From: Muriiphilus sp048268845
GTDB lineage: Bacteria > Pseudomonadota > Alphaproteobacteria > Rhodobacterales > Rhodobacteraceae
Direction: 5' to 3'
DNA length: 64,000 nucleotides
NCBI GenBank assembly: GCA_048268845.1
Contig: JBLWUQ010000001.1
Location: forward strand, 310,001 to 374,000
The translations under genes and the position numbers were made by a program. Positions 54,119 to 62,020 of the stretch are shown here, in pieces (the first letter of the stretch is position 1; the number at the start of each line of letters is the position of its first letter). The notes under the pieces were generated by a model. That model saw only the letters and a program-made list of their open reading frames with translations. It did not search any database and was not told where the DNA came from.

Positions 54119-54742
54119 ATGGACAGGCCACGCCCGCACAGCTCCGGCACCAGGCCACGCGCCACCGTGCCGCGCCTTGTCATCATGGTGAAAGAGCCGC
54201 GCGCCGGCCGCGTCAAGACCCGGCTGGGGCAGGACATCGGCCATGTCCGCGCGGCATGGTGGATGCGCCACCGCCTTGCCGCGCTGGCGCGCGAGGTGGT
54301 CGCGCCGGGGTGGCAGACGCTCCTCGCCGTCGCGCCCGATGTCGCCGCGCACTCGCCGATGCTTCCCCGCCTGCCGCGTCTGGCGCAGGGGCCGGGCGAT
54401 CTGGGCGCGCGCATGGCGCGACTGTTCCGGGTGCTGCCACCGGGGCCGGTCCTGATCATCGGGGCCGATATTCCGGCGATCACCCGGGCGCACATCGCCG
54501 CCGGGTTCGCCCGGCTGGGCGACCATCACGCGTTGATCGGCCCGGCCACGGATGGCGGCTTCTGGGCGATCGGGTTGAAGCGCAGCGGCGCAACTCCGGC
54601 CGGTCTGTTCGACAATGTGCGCTGGTCCACGCCGCACGCGATGGCCGATACGCTGGCAACCTTGCCCTATTCCCGCATCGCGCGCCTGCCGGTGTTGCAA
54701 GATGTTGACGTGGCGGCAGATTTACATGCTGTTGGGCGCTGA
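54119..54742 (+). CDS. DUF2064 / TIGR04282 glycosyltransferase-like protein
   Basis: 207 residues of the nucleotide-sugar-transferase-like fold. The signature VIMVKEPRAGRVKTRLG is near residue 21, PGDLGARMARLF follows, and VLIIGADIPAI and LIGPATDGGFWAIGL form the acidic nucleotide/metal site. Members named arsenosugar-biosynthesis glycosyltransferases belong here, but no arsenic gene is nearby. rnr follows 31 nt later. The start at 54119 has GGGGGAAG only 2 nt away; an ATG at 54185 is an alternative. Confidence 0.87.
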   Translation: MDRPRPHSSGTRPRATVPRLVIMVKEPRAGRVKTRLGQDIGHVRAAWWMRHRLAALAREVVAPGWQTLLAVAPDVAAHSPMLPRLPRLAQGPGDLGARMARLFRVLPPGPVLIIGADIPAITRAHIAAGFARLGDHHALIGPATDGGFWAIGLKRSGATPAGLFDNVRWSTPHAMADTLATLPYSRIARLPVLQDVDVAADLHAVGR

Positions 54743-54773
54743 CGTTTCATTCGTCGCGTGCTACGGCTGACCC

Positions 54774-57032
54774 ATGACCCGCATCCCATCAAAAGACGAA
54801 ATCCTCGCATGGATCTCGGACAACCCGACCCTCACATCGAAACGCGATATCGCGAAGGCCTTTGGCATCAAGGGCTCGGACCGGATCGACCTCAAGCGCA
54901 TCCTGCGCGAGCTTGAGGACGACGGCCACCTTTCCAAGCGCGACAAGACCTACCGCGACCCCGACAAGCTGCCGCCGGTATCGGTGCTTGAAGTGACCGG
55001 GCTGGAGCCGGACGGTGAACTCTACGCCCGCCCGCTGGAATGGCAGGGCGAAGGCGACGCGCCAAAGGTGCTGTTCATCGCGAAACCGGGTGATCCGGCA
55101 CTGACGGCGGGCGACCGCATCCTTGGCCGCATGACCGAGGTCAAGGGCGAGGATCACGCCTACGAGGCACGCCTGATCCGCCGCATCGGCACCAACCCGA
55201 CGCGCATCCTTGGCATCTATCGCAGCGGCGCCGAAGGCGGGCGCGTGATGCCGATCGACAAGGGCGCCGACAAGGAGTGGATGGTGACGTCCGGGGCCGC
55301 AAACGGCGCCAGGGACGGCGAACTGGTCGAGGCCGAGCAGACCGGGCCGACCGCCCGCATGGGCCTGCCGCGCGCCAGGATCGTTGCCCGGCTGGGCGAT
55401 GCGAGCGCACCGCGCGCCGTCAGCCTGATCGCGATCCATCAGCACGGCATCCCCGACACCTTCCCCGACGAGGTGATCGCCGAGGCCGACGCGATGACGC
55501 CTGCCGGCATGAAGGGCCGCGAAGACCTGCGCCACCTGCCGCTTGTCACCATCGACCCGTCCGATGCCCGCGACCATGACGATGCCGTCTGGGCGCATCC
55601 CGACGACAACGCGAAAAACCCCGGCGGCCATGTCGTCTGGGTCGCCATCGCCGATGTTGCGCATTACGTCACGCCGGGGTCGGAGCTTGACCGCGAGGCG
55701 CGTAATCGGGGCAATTCGACCTATTTCCCCGACCGGGTGGTGCCGATGCTGCCCGACCGGCTGTCGGGCGATCTGTGCTCATTGCACGAGGGCGTGCCGC
55801 GCGCTGTCCTCGCCGCGCGCATGGTGATCGACGCGCATGGCAGCAAAGTCAGCCACAGCTTCATTCGGGGGATGATGCAGTCGAAGGCGACGCTGAATTA
55901 TGCCGAAGTGCAGGCCGCCCATGATGGCGACGCGAACGACAAATGCGCCCCCCTGATGGATGAGGTGATCGAACCGCTCTACGCCGCCTATTACGCGCTG
56001 CGCGATGCCCGCGCCAAGCGCCAGCCGCTCGACATCGACCTGCCGGAACGTAAGATCGTTCTGACGGACGATGGCAAGGTCGAAAGCGTCAAGTTCGCCG
56101 AGCGTTTCGACGCGCACCGGATGATCGAGGAATTCATGGTGCTGGCCAACGTCGCGGCGGCCGAGGAACTCAACCGACTGAAACGCCCGCTGCTGTTTCG
56201 TGTTCACGAGGAACCCAGCCCCGAGAAGATGGAGGCGCTGCGCGAAGTGGCGCAGGCCTCGGGCTTCACGCTGGCCAAGGGGCAAGTTCTGCAAACCCGC
56301 CACCTCAACTCGCTTCTGTCGCAGGCCGAGGGCACCGAGTTCGACGAGCTTATCAACATCTCCACCCTGCGCTCGATGCAGCAGGCCTATTACGCGCCGG
56401 AAAATTTCGGGCATTTCGGGCTGGCGTTGAAGAATTACGCGCATTTCACCTCGCCGATCCGGCGCTATTCCGACCTGATCGTGCACCGCGCGCTGATCTC
56501 GGGGCATGGCTGGGGCAAGGACGGTCTCAGCCGTTCCGACATCGACCAGCTCGAGGCCACGGCGCAGCATATCTCCGAAACCGAACGCCGCTCGATGGCC
56601 GCCGAGCGTGACACCACAGACCGCTATCTCGCGTCCTACCTGGCCGAACGCGTGGGCGCCGAGTTCTCCGGGCATATTTCCGGCATCCAGCGCTTCGGTG
56701 CCTTCGTAAAGCTGGATGAGACCGGCGCCGACGGGTTGATTCCGGTGTCGACCATAGGGGCGGAGTATTATCGCTATGACGAAGCGGCCAGAACCTTGAC
56801 CGGCGAGCGCACGGGGCAGGAACTTTCGGTCGGGCTGCCGGTTACGGTCAGGCTGGCCGAGGCGGTGCCGCTGACGGGCGGTCTGATGCTGGAACTGCTC
56901 GAGGTGCGCGGCGAGACCTTGAAAACCGGCGGTCGCAAGGGCACCTCCAGGGCGCCGGTATCGCGCAAGGGCGCGAAGGCCCGCTACAAGGCGGAAAAGA
57001 CCAGCAAGGCAGAGCGGCGGCGGCGAAAGTAG
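54774..57032 (+). CDS. rnr: Ribonuclease R
   Basis: 3'-5' exoribonuclease that degrades structured RNA. 752 residues: an N-terminal winged helix (DEILAWISDNPTLTSKRDIAKAFGI), cold-shock domains, then the RNB catalytic domain with the metal-binding Asp cluster in TIDPSDARDHDDAVW (about residue 260). LPDRLSGDLCSLHEG and HFTSPIRRYSDLIVHRAL follow. An S1 domain near 640-720 (GAEFSGHISGIQRFGAFVKLDETGADGLIPV) and a Lys/Arg-rich tail complete the enzyme. Confidence 0.97.
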   Translation: MTRIPSKDEILAWISDNPTLTSKRDIAKAFGIKGSDRIDLKRILRELEDDGHLSKRDKTYRDPDKLPPVSVLEVTGLEPDGELYARPLEWQGEGDAPKVLFIAKPGDPALTAGDRILGRMTEVKGEDHAYEARLIRRIGTNPTRILGIYRSGAEGGRVMPIDKGADKEWMVTSGAANGARDGELVEAEQTGPTARMGLPRARIVARLGDASAPRAVSLIAIHQHGIPDTFPDEVIAEADAMTPAGMKGREDLRHLPLVTIDPSDARDHDDAVWAHPDDNAKNPGGHVVWVAIADVAHYVTPGSELDREARNRGNSTYFPDRVVPMLPDRLSGDLCSLHEGVPRAVLAARMVIDAHGSKVSHSFIRGMMQSKATLNYAEVQAAHDGDANDKCAPLMDEVIEPLYAAYYALRDARAKRQPLDIDLPERKIVLTDDGKVESVKFAERFDAHRMIEEFMVLANVAAAEELNRLKRPLLFRVHEEPSPEKMEALREVAQASGFTLAKGQVLQTRHLNSLLSQAEGTEFDELINISTLRSMQQAYYAPENFGHFGLALKNYAHFTSPIRRYSDLIVHRALISGHGWGKDGLSRSDIDQLEATAQHISETERRSMAAERDTTDRYLASYLAERVGAEFSGHISGIQRFGAFVKLDETGADGLIPVSTIGAEYYRYDEAARTLTGERTGQELSVGLPVTVRLAEAVPLTGGLMLELLEVRGETLKTGGRKGTSRAPVSRKGAKARYKAEKTSKAERRRRK

Positions 57033-57078
57033 CCCCGCCCACACGGCAACCCCTCGGCGATCCGGAAGGAAGTGGCGG

Positions 57079-58248
57079 ATGAGTGCTGCACAATGGCAAG
57101 GCGACGCTGCCGTGTTCCGGGCCTGGGTCGAGCAGGAATTCACGCCCCGCGCGCTGGAACGACGCATCAAGCCCGCCGTCCTGAGCCGCGCCTTGGCTGG
57201 CGTGACCTTTCTGCCCGATGTGATCGAGCGGCAGGCTGATCAGCGCGAGTTTTCCCTGCCGATCCGGGACTATCTCGACATCACCGCATCCGACGAGCGC
57301 GCCCGGATCGGCCGCCAGATGCTGCGCAAGCACCGCGACCTGTTGAACCGGATCGAACTGGCCTTTTCCGTCGAGCCCGAGGTCGTGATCGCAATCTGGG
57401 GGCTTGAAACCGGGTATGGAGTCGTTCCGGGGCGGTTTCCGGTGATCTCGGCGCTGGCCACATTGGCGTTTCGCGGCCGGCGGGCGAGTTTCTTCGAGGA
57501 ACAGCTGATCGCCGCCCTCAGGATGATCCAGGCCCACAAGATCGCGCCCGAGACCATGCTTGGCTCATGGGCCGGGGCGATGGGGCATGGCCAGTTCATG
57601 CCCTCCTCGGTGCTGGATTTCGGGGTCGATTTCGACGGCGACGGCACGCTTGACCTCTGGGGCGAAGACCCGTCGGACGCGCTGGCCTCGATCGCCAATT
57701 ACCTCAACAAACACCAATGGCGCACCGGCCAGCCCTGGGGGCTGGAAGTGCGCCTGCCGGATGCCTTCGATTATGGCCTTGCCGGACCCGACGCCGCCCG
57801 GCCGACACGCGACTGGGCGGGCATGGGGGTGACGGATGCCACCGGTGGCGCGCTGCCCGACTACGGCTCGGGAATGATCCTGCTGCCGGCCGGGCATCGC
57901 GGTGTCGCACTACTGGCGCTGCGCAATTTCCTGGTGCTGACCGCCTATAACCGCGCCGACGCCTATGCCATCGCGATCGGCCACCTGAGCGACCGGATCG
58001 CCGGTGGCAAACCCTTTATCGCCGCCTGGCCCGAGGATGAGGCCCTGTTGTCCAAGACCGATGTGGTCACGGCGCAGATGCTGCTGACGCAGGCGGGCTT
58101 TGACACCCACGGCGTTGACGGTCTGTTCGGCCCGAACACCGCCCGCGCGGTCCGGGCGTTTCAGGCGGTGCACGCTCTGGTGCCGGACGGTCATCTTGAC
58201 GCGGCGCTGCTGGACCGGCTACGCGAGGCCGCCACCGGCGCGGGCTAG
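57079..58248 (+). CDS. Lytic murein transglycosylase, MltB family (GH103)
   Basis: Cleaves peptidoglycan glycan strands. 389 residues: an SLT_2 domain (15-310) with the catalytic Glu in WGLETGYG (about residue 110), GAMGHGQFMPSS and FDGDGTLDLWGEDP, then a C-terminal peptidoglycan-binding module (LLTQAGFDTHGVDGLFGPNTARAVRAFQ). No signal peptide is visible at the annotated N-terminus, odd for an envelope enzyme; an upstream start is not apparent. Its last 30 nt overlap the convergent cbbY-like gene. Confidence 0.93.
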   Translation: MSAAQWQGDAAVFRAWVEQEFTPRALERRIKPAVLSRALAGVTFLPDVIERQADQREFSLPIRDYLDITASDERARIGRQMLRKHRDLLNRIELAFSVEPEVVIAIWGLETGYGVVPGRFPVISALATLAFRGRRASFFEEQLIAALRMIQAHKIAPETMLGSWAGAMGHGQFMPSSVLDFGVDFDGDGTLDLWGEDPSDALASIANYLNKHQWRTGQPWGLEVRLPDAFDYGLAGPDAARPTRDWAGMGVTDATGGALPDYGSGMILLPAGHRGVALLALRNFLVLTAYNRADAYAIAIGHLSDRIAGGKPFIAAWPEDEALLSKTDVVTAQMLLTQAGFDTHGVDGLFGPNTARAVRAFQAVHALVPDGHLDAALLDRLREAATGAG

Positions 58249-58923
58249 TTGTGCGGGCGTGAGACCGGTCATGCTGTCGGCGACGAGCGCCGCGCCCGTG
58301 AAATCCTCGCCTTGCGTATAGGTCGAAGGCGTCACCACCACCGGCAAACCGGCAGCCATGGCCGCGCGCAGCCCGATGGCGCTGTCCTCGAAGGCGATGC
58401 AGGCATCGGGCGGCAGGCCCAGCCGCTCCAGCGCCAGCAGATAGACATCCGGCGCCGGTTTCTTCGCCGCCACCTCGTCGCCCGCCGCGATCACATCGAA
58501 CACCGCGTCCGGTTCCTGCCCCCAGCAACACCGCGTCAGCGCAGCGACATTGGCGCGGCTGGTCGTGGTCGCCACCGCCAGCCGCAGCCCCTCTGCACGA
58601 GCCGCCGCGATCAGCCCGGCGACACCGGGCCGCAAGTCAAGCCCGCCGCTGGCCAGAATGTCCCCATAGACTGCCGTCTTCTCGGCATGAAGCTGCGCGA
58701 TCTCGTCTTGCTCCAGCCGCCGCGCATCGTCAGTCAGGCTGTTCTGAAAGGCGTGCATCCGCTCCTTGCCGCCGGGGGTGCGCAAGAGGTCGCGATAGGT
58801 CTCCCGTGGCCAGTGCCAGCCCAGCCCTCGGGCGTCAAAGGCCCGGTTGAAGGCCGCCCGGTGTGCCTCTTCGGTCTCGGCCAGCGTGCCGTCAACGTCG
58901 AAGATCAGCCCGGCCAGCCTCAC
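58219..58923 (-). CDS. cbbY: HAD hydrolase, CbbY family
   Basis: 234 residues from a GTG start that overlaps the gph stop (GTGA). HAD motifs: LIFDVDGTLAETEEAHRAAF (nucleophile Asp), LAVATTTSRANV, KKPAPDVYLLALERL, and CIAFEDSAIGLRAA. CbbY of Rhodobacter dephosphorylates xylulose-1,5-bisphosphate, a misfire product that inhibits Rubisco. It is the last gene of the tkt-fba-rpe-prx-gph cluster. Without Rubisco genes in view the substrate is inferred from the name alone. Confidence 0.87.
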   Translation of the reverse strand: MRLAGLIFDVDGTLAETEEAHRAAFNRAFDARGLGWHWPRETYRDLLRTPGGKERMHAFQNSLTDDARRLEQDEIAQLHAEKTAVYGDILASGGLDLRPGVAGLIAAARAEGLRLAVATTTSRANVAALTRCCWGQEPDAVFDVIAAGDEVAAKKPAPDVYLLALERLGLPPDACIAFEDSAIGLRAAMAAGLPVVVTPSTYTQGEDFTGAALVADSMTGLTPAQLARAGGGLA

Positions 58924-59579
58924 GCCGGGGCGGTCTGCGCAATCCCGGCGACGATGCCCGGCAGGTCGGTGAAATCGGCAAACCGCCAGTCATGCGCCAG
59001 CGCCTCGACCGGCCCCTTGCGATAGCCTTCGGTGTAAAGCGCAAAGCGCACCCCGGCGCGCTGGGCGGTCTCGGCGTCAACCTCGCTGTCGCCCACGTAA
59101 AGCCGCGCCCCGTCGCCCAGCGCCGCGAAGGCATGCGACAGCGGCGCCGGATCGGGCTTTTTCTGCGCCAGCGTATCGCCGCCGACCACCACGTCGAAAT
59201 ACCGCGCCAGCCCCAGCAATTCCAGCACCAGCCGCGCCGGTTCCTCGGGCTTGTTGGTGCAGATACCCAGCCGATGCCCCGCCGCCTTGAACAGATCGAG
59301 CGCGCCGGTCACGCCGGGATAGACCCGCGTCAGATCGGCGGGCGCGTCGTTGTAGAAATCGCGCACCGCGTCATACAATTGCGGATACCGGCTCTGCGAT
59401 ATCCCCCGCGCGTCCAGCACGCGTTCCACCAGCTTCGGCAGCCCGTTGCCGATGAACGTGGTGATGGTCGGCAGGTCGAGCGCTTCTGCCCCCTCCCCCC
59501 GCAGCATCCGGTTCACCGCCGCCCGGATATCCGGCGCGCTGTCGATCAGGGTGCCGTCGAGATCAAAGACGATGTTCAT
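58920..59579 (-). CDS. gph: Phosphoglycolate phosphatase
   Basis: Hydrolyses 2-phosphoglycolate formed by Rubisco oxygenation or DNA repair. 219 residues from ATG at 59579. HAD motif I FDLDGTLIDSAPDI, motif II GICTNKPEEPARLVLE, motif III KKPDPAPL and motif IV LYVGDSEVDAETAQRAG are complete. In cbb operons this gene is called cbbZ. It overlaps both neighbours (TGATG with the peroxiredoxin-like gene, GTGA with cbbY). Confidence 0.93.
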   Translation of the reverse strand: MNIVFDLDGTLIDSAPDIRAAVNRMLRGEGAEALDLPTITTFIGNGLPKLVERVLDARGISQSRYPQLYDAVRDFYNDAPADLTRVYPGVTGALDLFKAAGHRLGICTNKPEEPARLVLELLGLARYFDVVVGGDTLAQKKPDPAPLSHAFAALGDGARLYVGDSEVDAETAQRAGVRFALYTEGYRKGPVEALAHDWRFADFTDLPGIVAGIAQTAPA

Positions 59580-60133
59580 CAGGCGTCCTTCCACTTGATC
59601 GAACAGCCCATCGACGCGACCTGTTGCTCCGGCCCCTTGCCGGTCTCGGCCACCTGTTTCATCGCCTCGAACAACTCGCGTTTCAGGTCCTTCGGCCCGG
59701 CCTCCTTGTTCGAGGCATCGAGCCGCCCGCGATATTGCAGCCCACCCTTGGCGTTGTAGCCAAAGAAATCCGGCGTGCAGACCGCCCCATAGGCCCGCGC
59801 GACCTCCTGGGTCTCGTCGTAGAGATAGGGGAAGGTGAAACCGTGCTTGCGCGCCAGTTCGGCCATCCTGTCGGGCGCATCCTCGGGGTAGTCCGCGACG
59901 TCATTGGCGCTGATCGCCACCACGCCGACGCCCAACGCCTGCAAGTCGCGCGCATCGCGCACGATCCGGTCGATCACCGCCATCACATAGGGGCAGTGGT
60001 TGCAGATGAACATGACAAGCGTGCCGTTCTCGCCCTTCACATCGGCCAGAGTGAACACCTTGCCCGCGCCATCGGGCAGGCTGAAATCATGGATCGGCGC
60101 GTCGAAATCGCAGATCGGGGGGATGGATGGCAT
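59579..60133 (-). CDS. Peroxiredoxin-like / thioredoxin-fold protein
   Basis: 184 residues of the AhpC/TSA-like group, typically annotated as thioredoxin family. CNHCPYV (Cys44, Cys47) is a CxxC in the peroxiredoxin-like-1 context (LVMFICNHCPYVMAVIDRIVRDA), followed by VAISANDVADYPEDAPDRM and YGAVCTPDFFGY. Possibly a thiol reductase or peroxidase. Lodged between rpe and gph, it may protect or redox-regulate sugar-phosphate enzymes; this is inference. Confidence 0.88.
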   Translation of the reverse strand: MPSIPPICDFDAPIHDFSLPDGAGKVFTLADVKGENGTLVMFICNHCPYVMAVIDRIVRDARDLQALGVGVVAISANDVADYPEDAPDRMAELARKHGFTFPYLYDETQEVARAYGAVCTPDFFGYNAKGGLQYRGRLDASNKEAGPKDLKRELFEAMKQVAETGKGPEQQVASMGCSIKWKDA

Positions 60134-60148
60134 GGTCTTTTCCTCCGG

Positions 60149-60850
60149 TCAGGCGGCCTTGCCCAGCGCGCCCTCGGCGGCGGCACGGATCGCGCGGATA
60201 TTGTCGCCATAGACCGACGCCTTGTCGACCGATCCGCCCTTGAACACCGCCGAACCGGCGACCAGCACATCGGCTCCGGCAGCGGCCACCAAGGGCGCGG
60301 TCTCGGTTGTCACGCCGCCGTCGATCTGGATATGGATCGGCCGATCCCCGATCATGGCGCGCAGGCGGCGGGTTTTCTCGACGCCCGAGTGGATGAACTT
60401 CTGCCCGCCGAAACCGGGGTTCACCGTCATGATCAAGACCATGTCGCAGAGGTCGAGCACATGCTCGATGCTTTCCAGCGGCGTGCCGGGGTTGAGCGAG
60501 ACGCCTGCCATCTTGCCGGTCGCCTTGATCGCCTGCAACGTGCGGTGGATATGCGGCCCGGCCTCGACATGCGCGGTGATCATGTCCGCACCCGCCTCGG
60601 CATAGGCCTCGATATAGGGGTCCACCGGCGCGATCATCAGGTGAACGTCCATGAAGGTCGTCACATGCGCACGGAACGCCTTCACCGCGGGCGGGCCGAA
60701 GGTCAGGTTCGGCACGAAATGCCCGTCCATCACATCGACATGCACCCAATCGGCGCCCTCGGCCTCGATCGCCCGGATCTCGGCACCGAAATTGGCGAAA
60801 TCGGCCGACAGGATCGAAGGCGCGATCTTGATGGAACGGTCGAAGGGCAT
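60149..60850 (-). CDS. rpe: Ribulose-phosphate 3-epimerase
   Basis: Interconverts ribulose 5-phosphate and xylulose 5-phosphate. 233 residues, TIM barrel, with IAPSILSADFANFG, the metal-binding VHVDVMDGHFVPNLTFGP and DVHLMI, TVNPGFGGQKFI, and the C-terminal IQIDGGV and VAGSAVFKG phosphate site. AAGGAGA precedes the ATG at 60850; the open frame before it is non-coding. Called cbbE when part of a Calvin operon. It links the xyl route at the left end of the window to the same pool. Confidence 0.96.
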   Translation of the reverse strand: MPFDRSIKIAPSILSADFANFGAEIRAIEAEGADWVHVDVMDGHFVPNLTFGPPAVKAFRAHVTTFMDVHLMIAPVDPYIEAYAEAGADMITAHVEAGPHIHRTLQAIKATGKMAGVSLNPGTPLESIEHVLDLCDMVLIMTVNPGFGGQKFIHSGVEKTRRLRAMIGDRPIHIQIDGGVTTETAPLVAAAGADVLVAGSAVFKGGSVDKASVYGDNIRAIRAAAEGALGKAA

Positions 60851-60936
60851 GGGGTCTCTCCTTGTCTGGGTCGGGCGGGATGGGACATGGCCCGGTCGCC
60901 ATCCCTCTAGCACGCCTGAAGCGCGAAGTTCAAAGC

Positions 60937-62019
60937 CTACTCCGCCGCCCGCGCCGGAGCGACTTTCGGGTCGAGCGAGCCGCCTTCATAGCGTTTCGCC
61001 ATGTCGTCGATGTCGATCACCTTGATCTTCGAGGCATTGCCCGCCGTGCCGAAGCGCTCGAACCGGTCAAGGCAGAGCTTTTCCATCTCGTCCATCGCCG
61101 GGATCATGAACTTGCGCGGGTCGAACTCGGACGCCTTTTCCATCGCCACCCGGCGGAACTGGCCGGTGATCGCCATGCGGTTGTCGGTGTCGATGTTCAC
61201 CTTGCGCACGCCCGACTTGATGCCGCGCTCGATCTCCTCGACCGGCACGCCGTAGGTCTGGGGCATGTTGCCGCCGAAATCGTTGATCAGGTCTTGCAGG
61301 TATTGCGGCACCGAGGACGAGCCGTGCATGACAAGGTGAACATCGGGAATCCGTGCGTGGATCGCCTCGATCTGGCTGATCGCAAGGATGTCGCCGGTCG
61401 GCTTGCGGCTGAACTTGTAGGCCCCGTGCGAGGTGCCACAGGCAATCGCCAGCGCGTCCACCTTGGTGCGCGCGACGAAATCCGCCGCCTGATCCGGGTC
61501 GGTCAGCATGTCCTCGCGCGTCAGCTTGCCTTCCGCCCCCGATCCGTCCTCCTTGGCCGCTTCGCCGGTCTCGAGGTTGCCCAGCACGCCCAATTCGCCC
61601 TCGACGCTTGCGCCGACCCAATGCGCCATCCGCGCCACCCGCTCGGTGATCTCGACGTTGTAGTCATAGCTTGCGGGCGTCTTCATGTCGGCCATCAGCG
61701 AGCCGTCCATCATCACGCTGGTAAAGCCGTGGCGGATTGCCGACAGGCAGGTCGCCTCGTTGTTGCCGTGGTCCTGATGCATGCAGATCGGGATGTCGGG
61801 ATACATCTCCGCCAGCGCCTGGATCATGTGCCGCAGCATGATGTCCCCGGCATAGGAGCGCGCACCGCGGCTGGCCTGCATGATCACCGGCGCGTCGCAT
61901 TTCGCCGCCGCCCGCATGATCGCCAGACCCTGCTCCATGTTGTTGATGTTGAAGGCCGGCACGCCGTAGCCCTGCTCGGCGGCGTGGTCGAGCAATTGGC
62001 GAAGGGTGATAAGCGCCAT
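60937..62019 (-). CDS. fba: Fructose-bisphosphate aldolase, class II (Calvin-cycle type)
   Basis: Zinc-dependent aldolase acting on fructose 1,6- and sedoheptulose 1,7-bisphosphate. 360 residues from ATG at 62019. GVPAFNINNMEQGLAIMRAA, CMHQDHGNNEATC (zinc and catalytic residues), SVEGELGVLG, ACGTSHGAYKFS, LVMHGSSSVPQ and KVNIDTDNRMA are all present. The length and sequence style match the CbbA subtype. It starts 1 nt past the transketolase stop, giving tight coupling. Confidence 0.96.
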   Translation of the reverse strand: MALITLRQLLDHAAEQGYGVPAFNINNMEQGLAIMRAAAKCDAPVIMQASRGARSYAGDIMLRHMIQALAEMYPDIPICMHQDHGNNEATCLSAIRHGFTSVMMDGSLMADMKTPASYDYNVEITERVARMAHWVGASVEGELGVLGNLETGEAAKEDGSGAEGKLTREDMLTDPDQAADFVARTKVDALAIACGTSHGAYKFSRKPTGDILAISQIEAIHARIPDVHLVMHGSSSVPQYLQDLINDFGGNMPQTYGVPVEEIERGIKSGVRKVNIDTDNRMAITGQFRRVAMEKASEFDPRKFMIPAMDEMEKLCLDRFERFGTAGNASKIKVIDIDDMAKRYEGGSLDPKVAPARAAE

Positions 62020-62020
62020 G

